From Planctomicrobium piriforme (GTDB taxonomy: Bacteria > Planctomycetota > Planctomycetia > Planctomycetales > Planctomycetaceae), in contig CAMAVF010000003.1 of the NCBI GenBank assembly GCA_945861445.1, forward strand, positions 1-54,012: DNA of 54,012 nucleotides. The letters are read 5' to 3'. Below, piece after piece: positions 17,618 through 25,971 of the stretch. Numbering within the stretch: the stretch's first letter is position 1; the number at the start of each line of letters is the position of its first letter. The notes under the pieces are model-generated. The model ran no database searches and was not told the origin of the DNA. It worked only from the letters and a program-made list of their open reading frames with translations. The position numbers and the translations under genes are program-made.

Positions 17618-17691
17618 TGACAAAACCAGTTGTGGGAATTTCAGAACCGTGGAATTTCGCACGATTCTGAAATGACGCAGAGGTTTTGTCA
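17618..17691. repeat. family N nested palindrome, copy 2 (74 bp)
   Basis: Outer stem 17618-17627 with 17682-17691 (10 of 10), inner stem 17638-17651 with 17660-17673 (13 of 14). Same length and architecture as 15823-15896 but inverted. It ends 7 bp before the rpmI stop codon, so both copies sit directly after stop codons of the same operon. Confidence 0.85.
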
Positions 17692-17698
17692 AAATCTA

Positions 17699-17899
17699 CT
17701 ACAGACCGGGAGCGAGTCCCATCCGAATGATGGCGGCTTCGGCCCCCACCACGACGTTGTCATTCCGCAAGCCGCGCTTCCGCTTGGCAGACTTGCTGCT
17801 CAAGATGTGGCCACGGAAAGCACTCTTGTGCTTGATCTTGCCCGTCGCGGTCACTTTGAACCGCTTCTTCATCCCTTTGTGTGTCTTTTGCTTGGGCAC
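17699..17899 (-). CDS. rpmI: 50S ribosomal protein L35
   Basis: 66 residues, normal length. Small basic protein of the large ribosomal subunit. [20 protein letters not shown] and the central [20 protein letters not shown] match the family, with the usual C-terminal [14 protein letters not shown] variant. It starts at GTG 17899 with gagg upstream at suitable spacing. Second gene of the infC operon, 330 bp downstream of infC. Confidence 0.95.
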   Translation of the reverse strand: MPKQKTHKGMKKRFKVTATGKIKHKSAFRGHILSSKSAKRKRGLRNDNVVVGAEAAIIRMGLAPGL

Positions 17900-18019
17900 G
17901 ATCCGCCCTCTTTATTTCAAAAAGGTAAACTCGCAATCACCCGAATGCCTTCGAGTGATTCACTTTATATCGAACGACGATCACTGACGCGGCAGTTTGT
18001 GGCTGATCCGACTGCCCCG

Positions 18020-18046
18020 TCAAATCAACAAACCGCCCTGCGGCGG
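18020..18046 (-). promoter_or_regulatory. possible attenuator between infC and rpmI
   Basis: On the minus strand, ccgccgcagggcgg (18046-18033) forms a GC stem followed by tttgttgattt. It lies in the 330-bp infC-rpmI gap. Intrinsic terminators in leaders upstream of rpmI-rplT are known in some bacteria as part of L20 or IF3 control. The rest of the gap (17900-18229) holds a family F hairpin and no gene. Confidence 0.45.
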
Positions 18047-18140
18047 CTTGGAAGCGACGGATTATAACCGGCAGTGGAAACTTTACGCCAGCGATCGACA
18101 CAAAAAATGTCCCACGACTGACTTCATATCGGCTGTTCGA

Positions 18141-18162
18141 GCCACGCTCGCGAGTGCGTGGC
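18141..18162. repeat. family F hairpin
   Basis: gccacgc/gcgtggc stem around tcgcgagt. A related hairpin (ccacgctc/gagcgtgg) occurs at 31192-31211. Confidence 0.6.
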
Positions 18163-18229
18163 TGACTGGCCGTTCTATCCAAGCTCTGGCGAGACTCGAT
18201 ATGAAACTGTGTAACTCGTTTTCCAACAA

Positions 18230-18736
18230 CTACTTCGGCGCCAGAATCGCACTCATCTTCTTCTTGCCTTCCATGAGGGGCGAGCGTTCGACCTTCGCCA
18301 CGTCTTCCAACTTGGCGATGACGTCCATCAACACCTCACGACCGAGGTCAATATGTGCCATTTCGCGGCCCTTGAACTCGATGTTGACCTTCACCTTATC
18401 TTTGTCGGACAAAAACTGCCGCGCCTGGCGGAGTTTTACGTCAATATCATGATCACCGGTCTTGGGGCGAAGGCGAATTTCCTTCACCTGGACCTGATGC
18501 GTCTTCTGGCTCTTGGCTTGTTTGCGTTTTTGTTCGTACTTGAACTTTCCGTAATCCAAAATACGACAGACAGGCGGTCGTTCGTCTGGAGCGACTTCCA
18601 CCAAGTCCAATCCTGCTTGTGCGGCGACTTCCAAGGCAGCGTCTGTCGCCAGGACGCCCAACATTTCTCCGTCTGCGTTGACCACCCGCACCGGCGAAAT
18701 GCGGATCTGGTCGTTAATCCGATGATGCGTTTCGAT
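18230..18736 (-). CDS. infC: translation initiation factor IF-3 (AUC start)
   Basis: 168 residues if started at ATC 18736. IF-3 binds the 30S subunit, checks the start codon and initiator tRNA, and prevents early 50S joining. The family N-terminal block reads [20 protein letters not shown], then [51 protein letters not shown] and the closing [17 protein letters not shown]. No ATG, GTG, TTG or CTG exists between the in-frame stop upstream and a GTG at 18691, which would cut off the conserved N-terminus. ATC 18736 has GAGG at the ideal 8-base distance. IF-3 genes often use AUU-type starts so that IF-3 limits its own synthesis. Confidence 0.92.
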   Translation of the reverse strand: METHHRINDQIRISPVRVVNADGEMLGVLATDAALEVAAQAGLDLVEVAPDERPPVCRILDYGKFKYEQKRKQAKSQKTHQVQVKEIRLRPKTGDHDIDVKLRQARQFLSDKDKVKVNIEFKGREMAHIDLGREVLMDVIAKLEDVAKVERSPLMEGKKKMSAILAPK

Positions 18737-19194
18737 AGCAAAAACCTCGTTTAAACCTAAGCCTGGATCATTTTAGCCAGTCAAACCGGGTCACTCCAGC
18801 GATGGAAGAACCCGTCGACTCGCTTCCAGAAAAACGATCCGTAAACACCAATAGCGACTCAGCCCAACAGGATTGGACCAGCCGGATGAGATTCTACGTC
18901 TTTAATGCGGCACTTTGCGGACGAATTTGGAGACCGGCTACCGCTGAGGTTGAATTCGGCCAGGCAGGGAGCCCGGGGGAAATCTCACCACTGTTAATTC
19001 GGCGATTGATAGCCGGCCGTTGAATCCGGTGCGAAAATGACACGACGAAAAACCGTCAAACTTCGCAGTAATCTTCACTTGTACCGCTGCCAAGTCGGCA
19101 AGTCAAGAAGTCCCTGTCGTTTTCGATTGATATACCGTCAGAGGTCTTCCCGAGTCGAAAGGTCAGGAGCCCCATCCCACGATCTGCGGCAGGC
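18737..19194. other. infC leader and convergent intergenic stretch
   Basis: 458 bp between the start of infC and the end of the M28 gene. It must hold the promoter of the translation operon. Partial complementarity exists between ccggctacc (18930s) and gatagccgg (near 19010), but no firm structure. I see no gene, including no thrS, which precedes infC in many bacteria. Confidence 0.45.
18745..18748 (-). promoter_or_regulatory. Shine-Dalgarno that sets the infC AUC start
   Basis: gagg on the minus strand, eight bases before ATC 18736. This spacing makes ATC more likely than the in-frame ATT three codons into HHRIN or the GTG at 18691. Confidence 0.7.
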
Positions 19195-20388
19195 TTAAAA
19201 CACTGTGAACAACAGCGCCTGCGCCGACCGGATCAGCCAGAGTCGTTCTTCCTTCGTCAATTCGGCTTTGCGTAAGATTTGGCCGGTTTTGTTGTGAGTC
19301 TGCGTCACCAGGAACCGCTGCAGCTGGGTCAGTGGCTTTTTCCCCGACTGGTCCGCCACCTGCAACAATTCGGTGATCCGATGGATCGTGCGTGCTTCCT
19401 CTAAATCGGGCGCCGGCTGTTTGATCCACTCGGGAGGCGTCTTTGTGTTGGCCGACTCGCGGACGACCTGCAGGATCACATTCGAGATGGAAGCCAGTTG
19501 TTCGTAATTCAATCGATCGGGGGTGTCTCGCGGGGTGTGATAGTCAGGATGCTCGCCGGTGGAGAAGAACAGAAACGGCACGTGTTCATCGCGAAATGGG
19601 CCATAATCGCTGCGCGTGCCGACGAGGTCCGCACCCAGCCGGGCGAGTTCCAGGCCCTTGGGCGGCACGAGATCCTGCAGCAACGGCGTCAGACCTGTTC
19701 CATATTCACTGCCCATGACAAACACAACTGGCAGTGGCAAATCTCCCAGCGACCGACCCAGCAAGTCGGACGTGATAAACAGCTTTACTTGCGACAATTT
19801 CCAGGGCGGATGGCCTGCAAACCAGCGCGATCCCCACAGCAAGTGCTCTTCCAGGTCAAAACCCACGAACGCGATGCTGCGTTGCGGACGGTCTTTCGCG
19901 GTCGCCAGTTGACGGGCGACTTCCAGCATCATGGCCACGCTGCTGGCGTTGTCGTCGGCACCCGGATAGATCTTGCCATTGCGCTGGCCCAGGTGATCGT
20001 AATGCACGCCCAGGACGATGATTTCGTCCTTGAGCTGCGGATCAGATCCAGGCAGGAACGCGCCGACGTTCAAGCCCCAGATGGGTTTCGTGCCATCTTC
20101 TTCGACAACGCCGGGGACCTCCTGAGCGTAACTCTTTTCAAAGAGAGGTTCCAGTTTCAGGCGTTTGAACTCTGCCACCAGATACTTGGCAGCCAGTTGG
20201 CGACTTGCGGGGGATCCGCGGCCCTGAAGTTCGTCACTGGCAAGGTAGGCGACATGCTTTTTCAGCGGTTCAGCGGCAATGGCCAACGGCACGGGAATTG
20301 TCCGGGTCGGTGCAGAAACGGGTTCCTGGGCACTGAGACAAATCGCTACCAGACAGCAGCATCCGCTGAAAATCCACATCCGTGCCAT
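19195..20388 (-). CDS. M28 family metallopeptidase, exported
   Basis: 397 residues. Zinc aminopeptidase-type fold acting outside the cytoplasm. Signal peptide at about 1-20 (IFSGCCCLVAICLSA). Metal and catalytic residues are visible in order: GVHYDHLG (His, Asp), YPGADDNASSVA (bridging Asp), GFDLEEHLLWGSRWF (Glu-Glu), and STGEHPDYHTPRDTPD (final His). The N-terminal HVAYLASDELQGRG is typical of planctomycete and Bacteroidota members. Some M28 proteins act on amino-acid or peptide substrates, others as glutaminyl cyclases. AAGGA lies seven bases before ATG. Monocistronic. Confidence 0.9.
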   Translation of the reverse strand: MARMWIFSGCCCLVAICLSAQEPVSAPTRTIPVPLAIAAEPLKKHVAYLASDELQGRGSPASRQLAAKYLVAEFKRLKLEPLFEKSYAQEVPGVVEEDGTKPIWGLNVGAFLPGSDPQLKDEIIVLGVHYDHLGQRNGKIYPGADDNASSVAMMLEVARQLATAKDRPQRSIAFVGFDLEEHLLWGSRWFAGHPPWKLSQVKLFITSDLLGRSLGDLPLPVVFVMGSEYGTGLTPLLQDLVPPKGLELARLGADLVGTRSDYGPFRDEHVPFLFFSTGEHPDYHTPRDTPDRLNYEQLASISNVILQVVRESANTKTPPEWIKQPAPDLEEARTIHRITELLQVADQSGKKPLTQLQRFLVTQTHNKTGQILRKAELTKEERLWLIRSAQALLFTVF

Positions 20389-20749
20389 GCGTTCGTCCTT
20401 GTTAAGTCTGAATGGTCCAATTCGACCGGCCGTATTCTATCAAACACGCGCCCAACTCTGGAGAGTCAGGCGATGGTCGGGCGATTCCCAATTTGCCCAG
20501 TTTTACCAACAGGAACGCGGTGGCAATCTGTAGCGATGCTGCTGGATATTCTTGTGGTAGCGAGTGCAACTTAGCCGATGATTAGGTTGACCCTGACTTC
20601 CCACTGACCGGTTGACCGTGAGACGGGAAGGCAGGTTTCCGACGTTGATGAACCGTGACGATCCCGCAGCGATGATCGAGCGGTGTTGGGATAATTGGGA
20701 CCTGGCATGCCACGGACGCGACGTGCCGCCACACTGAAGGAGCAGACTC
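20389..20749. other. divergent intergenic stretch
   Basis: 361 bp. It contains a single family E hairpin near 20452-20472 (actctggagagt core) and the AAGGAG ribosome site for the next gene. Otherwise nothing recognised. Promoters for the two divergent genes must be here. Confidence 0.5.
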
Positions 20750-21052
20750 ATGCGAAACTATTTGCTGGCCGGCCTGATTGCCTGCGCGGCGTACGCGGCG
20801 TGCGGACTGGCTTCGCCGACTGCGGCCCAGGCCCAGTACGGCATGGGCCAGGCCCCTGACTGGGGACGATTCTATCACTACCCCTACGTGTACTATCCCA
20901 GCAGCTTCGGCCGGCCTCAGCAGTACGACAGCTTGTACTATCGCTATCCGGCCGAACGGCGGATCCCGGTCTACAACAAGGCCTGGTACAACCCGTACAT
21001 GGAACCCATGCCCTACTATAAGGGCAACCATTTCAAACTCGACGTGTTTTAA
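20750..21052 (+). CDS. small exported Tyr/Pro-rich protein
   Basis: 100 residues. A signal peptide (about 1-29, ending TAAQAQ) is followed by a mature part of about 70 residues with 15 or more tyrosines in motifs such as FYHYPYVYYPSSF and YYRYPAERRIPVYNK. I know of similar small Tyr-rich exported proteins in planctomycetes without assigned function; a wall or matrix role is a guess. ATG 20750 has an excellent AAGGAG site. A GC-rich hairpin follows. Confidence 0.8.
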   Translation: MRNYLLAGLIACAAYAACGLASPTAAQAQYGMGQAPDWGRFYHYPYVYYPSSFGRPQQYDSLYYRYPAERRIPVYNKAWYNPYMEPMPYYKGNHFKLDVF

Positions 21053-21081
21053 CAAAAACGGGGGAACGTCGAGTTCCGTCG

Positions 21082-21114
21082 GCGGGGAGCGGGGGCTCCC
21101 CGCTGGCATTCTTT
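21082..21114 (+). terminator. terminator-like hairpin
   Basis: gcggggagc (21082-21090) pairs with gctccccgc (21095-21103), followed by tggcattcttt. It lies 29 bp after the small exported protein gene. Confidence 0.6.
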
Positions 21115-21180
21115 GAGGAGGGATTTCACCTTCGGCGAAGAAGTTCGCAATCCTGGAGTCCATGAGCCCCATCCCTATTC

Positions 21181-21210
21181 ATGGGACCTATGGGACGGAT
21201 GAGACTTATG
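21181..21210. repeat. short tandem-like motif (atgggac)
   Basis: atgggacctatgggacgga followed by tgagacttatg. A related stretch in the opposite orientation is at 46542-46584. Low-complexity intergenic repeat of unknown role. Confidence 0.4.
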
Positions 21211-21333
21211 AAAGTGGGTGAGCGCGCGATTCCAATGAACTCCTGGGATTTCGTTTTCTCGCTGGTTGGTGACATTCGACTGTCTAGTAATTACGATGGC
21301 GGTTGATGCAGTTCCCACCCCCAGGAGCCCACT

Positions 21334-22389
21334 ATGTCTCTGCGTTCTCGGTCGCTGGTTTCCCGGCTTGGCTGGTTGGCGTGTCTGCTTCCGCTGTGGT
21401 GCCTGGGTTGTGCCCCCAAGCCGGCAGAGACTCCCGCTGCGTCGCCGGGCACTGCGGTCCCCGCCGCACCGAAATCCGCCGCACTGCGCAAGGTCAAACT
21501 GCTGCTGAATTGGTTTCCTGAAGCGGAACACGGAGGCTTTTATGCCGCCCAGGTTCACGGTTACTTCAACGACGCGGGCGTGGATGTGGAGATCATCGCC
21601 GGCGGGCCGGGGGTCGCGGTCGTCCAGCAAGTCGCCACCAAGCAGGTGGAATTCGCCATCGCGAATGCCGATCCGATTTGCTTTGGTCGCGCCGAACAGG
21701 CACCGGTCGTCGCCCTGATGGCTCCCCTCCAGACCAGTCCACGCTGCCTGATGGTTCACGCGAAATCGGGCATCAAGAAGTTCGCCGACATCCACGACAT
21801 GACCGTTGCCATGTCGTCAACGAGTGCTTTCTCGCACTTCCTGCAAAAGAAATTCCCGTTCAAGAACGTGCAGATCGTCCCCTATCCAGGTAATGTCGCG
21901 CAGTTCCTGGAAAAGGCAGACTTCGCCCAACAGGGCTACGTCTTCAGTGAACCCTATCTGGCCAAGCAACAAGGGAGCGATCCGCACGTGCTGATGGTGT
22001 CGGATGTGGGCTTCAACCCCTATACCAGTTGCCTGATCACGCACGACGATATCGCCAAACAAGATCCCGAACTAGCGCGCAAGGTCGTCCAGGCGTCGAT
22101 CAAGGGCTGGCAGCAGTATCTGGCGGAACCAGTTAAGACCAACGAGTACATCCACAGTCTGAACAAAGAGATGTCTCTGGACGCTCTGGCCTTTGGAGTG
22201 AAGGAACTGAAACCGCTCGTCGAAGATACCGTGACGAAGGCGAACGGGATTGGCCACATGGGCTTGGAACGCTGGCAGACGCTGGTTGATCAACTGATCG
22301 AAATCGGCCAATTGCAACCCGACAAGGTGAAGACGTCTGACTTGTACACAACGGAATTCCTAAAACCCGCCGAGAAGCAACTGCCGTAG
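21334..22389 (+). CDS. NMT1/THI5-like ABC transporter substrate-binding lipoprotein
   Basis: 351 residues. A lipoprotein signal ends at the lipobox LWCLGC, followed by a Pro/Ala linker. The binding domain starts LLLNWFPEAEHGGFYAAQ, a typical pyrimidine/thiamine-precursor or alkylsulfonate-type opening, and continues with FAIANADP and FSEPYLAKQ. Such proteins capture small molecules at the membrane for an ABC permease. No permease or ATPase gene is adjacent, so the partner must be elsewhere. The next gene, an M50-like protease, starts 4 bp after the stop and is probably cotranscribed. Ligand uncertain; ThiY-like is the closest guess. Confidence 0.85.
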   Translation: MSLRSRSLVSRLGWLACLLPLWCLGCAPKPAETPAASPGTAVPAAPKSAALRKVKLLLNWFPEAEHGGFYAAQVHGYFNDAGVDVEIIAGGPGVAVVQQVATKQVEFAIANADPICFGRAEQAPVVALMAPLQTSPRCLMVHAKSGIKKFADIHDMTVAMSSTSAFSHFLQKKFPFKNVQIVPYPGNVAQFLEKADFAQQGYVFSEPYLAKQQGSDPHVLMVSDVGFNPYTSCLITHDDIAKQDPELARKVVQASIKGWQQYLAEPVKTNEYIHSLNKEMSLDALAFGVKELKPLVEDTVTKANGIGHMGLERWQTLVDQLIEIGQLQPDKVKTSDLYTTEFLKPAEKQLP

Positions 22390-22393
22390 GATC

Positions 22394-22894
22394 GTGGGCC
22401 GCGTCGTGAAACGAATCCTCTTGTGGCTATTTACGCTCATCGGCTCCTGGATGGGCATGCAGGCGGTTCATGAATTCGGGCATGTGGCCGGCGCCTGGAT
22501 GACCGGTGGGCGAGTGGCCACGGTCGTGTTGCATCCGCTGACCATTTCACGAACCGATCTGGCAGCAAACCCCGATCCACTGACGGTCGTGTGGGCGGGT
22601 CCGGTGCTAGGCTGCGTCTTGCCACTGATTGCCTGGTGGGTCACGCGGCGTTGGAGTTGGAGTTTTCTGCTGCGTTTCTTTGCTGGATTTTGCCTGATTG
22701 CGAATGGAGCCTATATTGCAGTAGGCGCATTCGACCGGGTCGGTGATTGCGGTGAGATGCTTAAGCACGGATCGGCGATGTGGCAGCTCTGGTTGTTCGG
22801 CTTGGTGACCGTGCCGGTCGGGTTCAGACTGTGGCATGGATTGGGGCCGCAGTTTGGTCTGGGGAAGGCGCCGTCGCCGATGGCTCCGGGTTAA
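22394..22894 (+). CDS. M50-like membrane protease with C-terminus from a repeat
   Basis: 166 residues from GTG 22394 (a second GTG at 22406 is possible). Zinc motif HEFGH near residue 28 within the first membrane segment; further segments around VVWAGPVLGCVLPLIAWW, FLLRFFAGFCLIANGAYIA and LWLFGLVTVPVGF. DRVGDCGEML may supply the third ligand, as in site-2-type proteases. Shorter than most M50 proteins. The last ten residues (GKAPSPMAPG) and the TAA stop are encoded by a family C palindrome arm at 22873-22896, so the repeat has fixed the end of this protein. It follows the binding lipoprotein by 4 bp. Confidence 0.75.
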   Translation: MGRVVKRILLWLFTLIGSWMGMQAVHEFGHVAGAWMTGGRVATVVLHPLTISRTDLAANPDPLTVVWAGPVLGCVLPLIAWWVTRRWSWSFLLRFFAGFCLIANGAYIAVGAFDRVGDCGEMLKHGSAMWQLWLFGLVTVPVGFRLWHGLGPQFGLGKAPSPMAPG

Positions 22895-23018
22895 ACAATC
22901 CAACTCATCGTTTAACCGGGAGCCAGCGGCGACCGCGCTTTCTACTGTTGGCTCACCGGGTCCCGAAATCCGGCCCGAATATCTTCCAGACTCCGTCGCC
23001 GATAGCTTCGGGTTGAAC
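22873..23018. repeat. family C palindromes on the 3' side of the RAYT
   Basis: Arm L at 22873-22896 pairs with arm R at 22910-22933 (22 of 24). A second, more degenerate L arm lies at 22995-23018. The R-spacer-L order at 22910-23018 matches that at 23681-23781 on the other side of the transposase. Left arm bases overlap the end of the M50-like gene. Confidence 0.85.
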
Positions 23019-23030
23019 AATCCAAAATGA

Positions 23031-23651
23031 TCAGAGATACGTCGTCCAACCCGATTTATTGATACCGGTAAACGGGGTCACGAACGACCACTCTTGCCGT
23101 GGCTTACCCTCTTTGAGCGGGTTCTCTTCGACGTAGTGAATCGCGTTGTCGATCGCAGTTTCATCGTCCAGGTAGACCTTCCACTGCTGCTCCGCCCACA
23201 TGGAGGGAATCTTCCCTTTGGCGTTCGCATAGGGCGATTGAGGGTGCAATGATTCGCCCCTGATCGATTTGGTCGCCTCTCCCTTCAGAAGATTGGTGAT
23301 CTGTTCGACCTTGTAGCGACTGCGGCCGATCACCAGATGCACGTGTTCGGGAAGGATTGAACAGGCCCAAATCGCATAGCGACTCTTGCGAACTCCATTT
23401 GCAAATCCAGTTCCCACTGCCCGTGCTTGGACCCCGTTGAGCACTACTGGCGGAAACTTCAACTCTCGCACAGCTGCAGCACGCCACTTGGCCCACTGTG
23501 TCAGGTCGATTCCAGGTCGTTCGAGAGACTTGGTTGCGAGTCCAAACTTTGCCAGTTCCCACGACGCAACAAAGTCGGACCACGATCCACGCGGATCATT
23601 GGGCAACCAAAAGCCGTACGTCCCAAAGATGACGTGATACCCATGAATCAT
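23031..23651 (-). CDS. REP-associated tyrosine transposase (RAYT, Y1 HUH family)
   Basis: 206 residues. The HUH motif is His103-Val-His105 in LPEHVHLVIGRS; the catalytic tyrosine is Tyr173 in IHYVEENPLKEG, the usual Y-x-x-x-N-P context of RAYTs. The N-terminus YHVIFGTYGFWLPNDPRGSW is a common RAYT opening. The family nicks single-stranded DNA and is domesticated from IS200/IS605 transposases to spread REP palindromes. ATG 23651 has GGAGG five bases upstream; an in-frame extension of nine residues lacks support. Family C palindromes lie on both sides, and a further copy is 25 kb away. No stop or frameshift, so it may be active. Confidence 0.9.
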   Translation of the reverse strand: MIHGYHVIFGTYGFWLPNDPRGSWSDFVASWELAKFGLATKSLERPGIDLTQWAKWRAAAVRELKFPPVVLNGVQARAVGTGFANGVRKSRYAIWACSILPEHVHLVIGRSRYKVEQITNLLKGEATKSIRGESLHPQSPYANAKGKIPSMWAEQQWKVYLDDETAIDNAIHYVEENPLKEGKPRQEWSFVTPFTGINKSGWTTYL

Positions 23652-23680
23652 GAAGACCTCCGAAAGCCACTTCCCCATCG

Positions 23681-23781
23681 ATTAACCGGGAGCCAATGGC
23701 GACCGCGTTCCCGCCGTGCAGGATCTGCCATCCGGCCAGAATAGCTTTTTAGGCGCCGTCGCCGATGGCTCCGGGTTAAAC
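23681..23781. repeat. family C palindrome on the 5' side of the RAYT
   Basis: Arm R at 23681-23703 (attaaccgggagccaatggc start) and arm L at 23758-23781 with a 54-base spacer. The spacer shares atccggcc and gaata with the spacer of 22934-22994, so the whole unit of about 100 bp is repeated in the same orientation on both sides of the transposase. Confidence 0.85.
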
Positions 23782-23883
23782 GATCCGAGGGTTGCTCAGC
23801 GTTAATCCGAGTGCCATCTCAACCGCCAGTTTGCAAGACCCAGATACGCGAGTCAAGTAGTCAGCCGCAGCGACACGTGGCCG

Positions 23884-25749
23884 TCACGCCAGGACGTGTC
23901 GCAATTCTCTGGCAAGATGAACTTGATTGCGGCCGTGTTGCTTCGAGAAGTACAGGGCTTCGTCAGCCGACTTGATCAATGCCAGACCGTCGGCGATGTC
24001 GGCCGACATGCTGAATCCTGCCTTCAGGCTGGCCACCCCCAGGCTGACAGTGATCCCGCGATTCGGGAAGGGCTCGGCGGCGATCGCCTTGCGAAAACGT
24101 TCGGCTAGAATGAGTGCCCCGGAACCTTCCGTATTCGGCAGAATGATCGCAAATTCCTCGCCGCCAAACCGCGCGACGTAGTCGATGGTGCGCGCTTTGG
24201 CTTCCAGAATCCGCGACACTCGCTGGAGTACCTGGTCTCCCACCAGATGCCCAAACGAATCGTTGAATTGCTTGAAATGGTCAACATCCAGCAGTAACAA
24301 CGACAGCGGATGCCCAAACCGCTGGGCGCGTTCGACTTCTTCGGTCAACCGCTCCTGGAACGCACGGCGATTGTGCAGGCCGGTCAGGGCGTCAGTCGTG
24401 GCGAGAGTTTTCAATCGACGATTCGCCTCTTCTAGACGCTGACGATACGAGTCGAGTTGCGTTTCATGCTGTCGACGGTCGGTGATGTCATGAAAAATGG
24501 AACGTGTCGCTGAAAGCTGGCCGTCGATCAGGCGGCAATTGCTGTTACCTTCGAAAATCAAGGTTTTGCCGGCGCGGGTCACGAATCGCAATTCGATCTG
24601 ACACAGATTCTCGCCGTTCCGCAGACGCTGGAGTTTCTGGCGATATCGAGCATGATCATCCGGATGAATCACCTTGTAGATACTGAGCGATTGGATTTCC
24701 TCGTCCGAATAGCCCAGGGCTTCGCGCCAGGCGCGATTGGTATAAAGAATCTGGCCCTCGCTGTTGACGCTCTGCACGAGATCGCCGATGTTTTCCAGCA
24801 GGTCGCGGTAGCGGGCTTCGCTTTCCTGCAGAATGCGGGCGGCTCGATGCCGTTCCAGGACCACCACTGCCAGGACCAGAAATGATCCCGACGTCAGACA
24901 CAGAAACGACTGCAACTGCAAGACCTGATCGGCAAGCTTGCCTGTCGCTGCGAAGGGACCGGTGCCTTGTTCCGTATTCCAGATGGCGACAATGATCCGC
25001 GCCAGATTGGCCAGGCAAATCATCCGGGTGTCAAAACGCAAGGCGATCCAGATCAGGATCGGAAAGACCAGGAACGCCAGCGGATGCTGGCCCGGTCCGT
25101 ACACCAGTTGACTGGTCGTCGCCAGGCACACCAGGGCCAGTACGGCCTACCTCGTGCGTGGCGCGGCGTACTCAGCGCGCCACCGGCGGTTCGGTAAGGT
25201 CAGCGTCAGGAGCAGGGGGGTAAACACCACCACTCCCAACAGTTCGCTGATCCACCACATATACCAGACGGTACTATAGGTTTCACCGGCGAACGCCTGC
25301 GTAATCAGCCAGGCCCCCAGGGTGGCACCCACCATGGTATTCAAGACGCCCCCGACCAGCAGGACCGCCAGTACGTCACGCAACGAGTCACAATTAATCG
25401 GAGCGGAGATGAACCGGCGCAGCAACCAGGCCCCCACCAGGGCTTCGGTGATATTGACGCACGCGAATCCCAGGCTCAGGACGGCAGTGCAGTTGTGCAG
25501 GCCGATATCAGACGTCAGATTGCCAACCAGTGCCAGCAACAACACGGCCGGCCAGTGCCGGGTGGGTGTCCGCAACAGCGCGGCCAGCAAGATGCCGCTG
25601 GGGGGCCAGAAAGTGGCGAAGTGACCGGGAAAGGACAGCAAATGTCCGAGTTCCGCACCCCCTACGTATAGCACCACAAACAGCAATGCACGCAGGACGT
25701 GCTGGCCGATCGCGGTCGTGCTGTCAGTGGGTATCAGGCTGGGACGCAT
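23884..25749 (-). pseudogene. MASE1-PAS-GGDEF diguanylate cyclase interrupted by in-frame TAG
   Basis: One continuous frame of 621 codons with a single TAG at 25149-25147 (codon 201). Before it lie several membrane helices of a MASE1 sensor (FWPPSGILLAALLR, ALVGNLTSDIGLHN); after it the MASE1 domain resumes (HPLAFLVFPILIWIALRF, TGPFA), followed by PAS (YRDLLENIGDLVQSVNSEG) and GGDEF. The active site is GGEEF, and RTID five residues before it fits the inhibitory RxxD site. The enzyme would make c-di-GMP at the inner membrane. The halves are in the same frame, so this is a nonsense change, not a frameshift. The rest looks intact: a young pseudogene, read-through, restart, or a base-call error. 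Confidence 0.8.
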
Positions 25750-25971
25750 CAGGAGGCTTCGGGAAGAGCAATCGCCAATATACGGATCTTGTGGCTTTAC
25801 AAAAACACTCACTGGTTCGGATGTCCGAAAAAATCAACATGGTGTTCCGACGCACAACCCTAGTTCTGATCCCATTGCAGGTCAAACCGCAATCACCAGC
25901 ATCCTCCCGAGTGGCACGCCTCAAAATCGCTACAATCCCATCTGACCCCGCCGTGAACGCGAACCTATTCG

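Noticed and set aside
25147-25812. Two separate genes for the MASE1 part and the PAS-GGDEF part
   Set aside because: The two pieces are in the same frame and the second starts inside the MASE1 domain without a ribosome site, so one interrupted gene explains them better.
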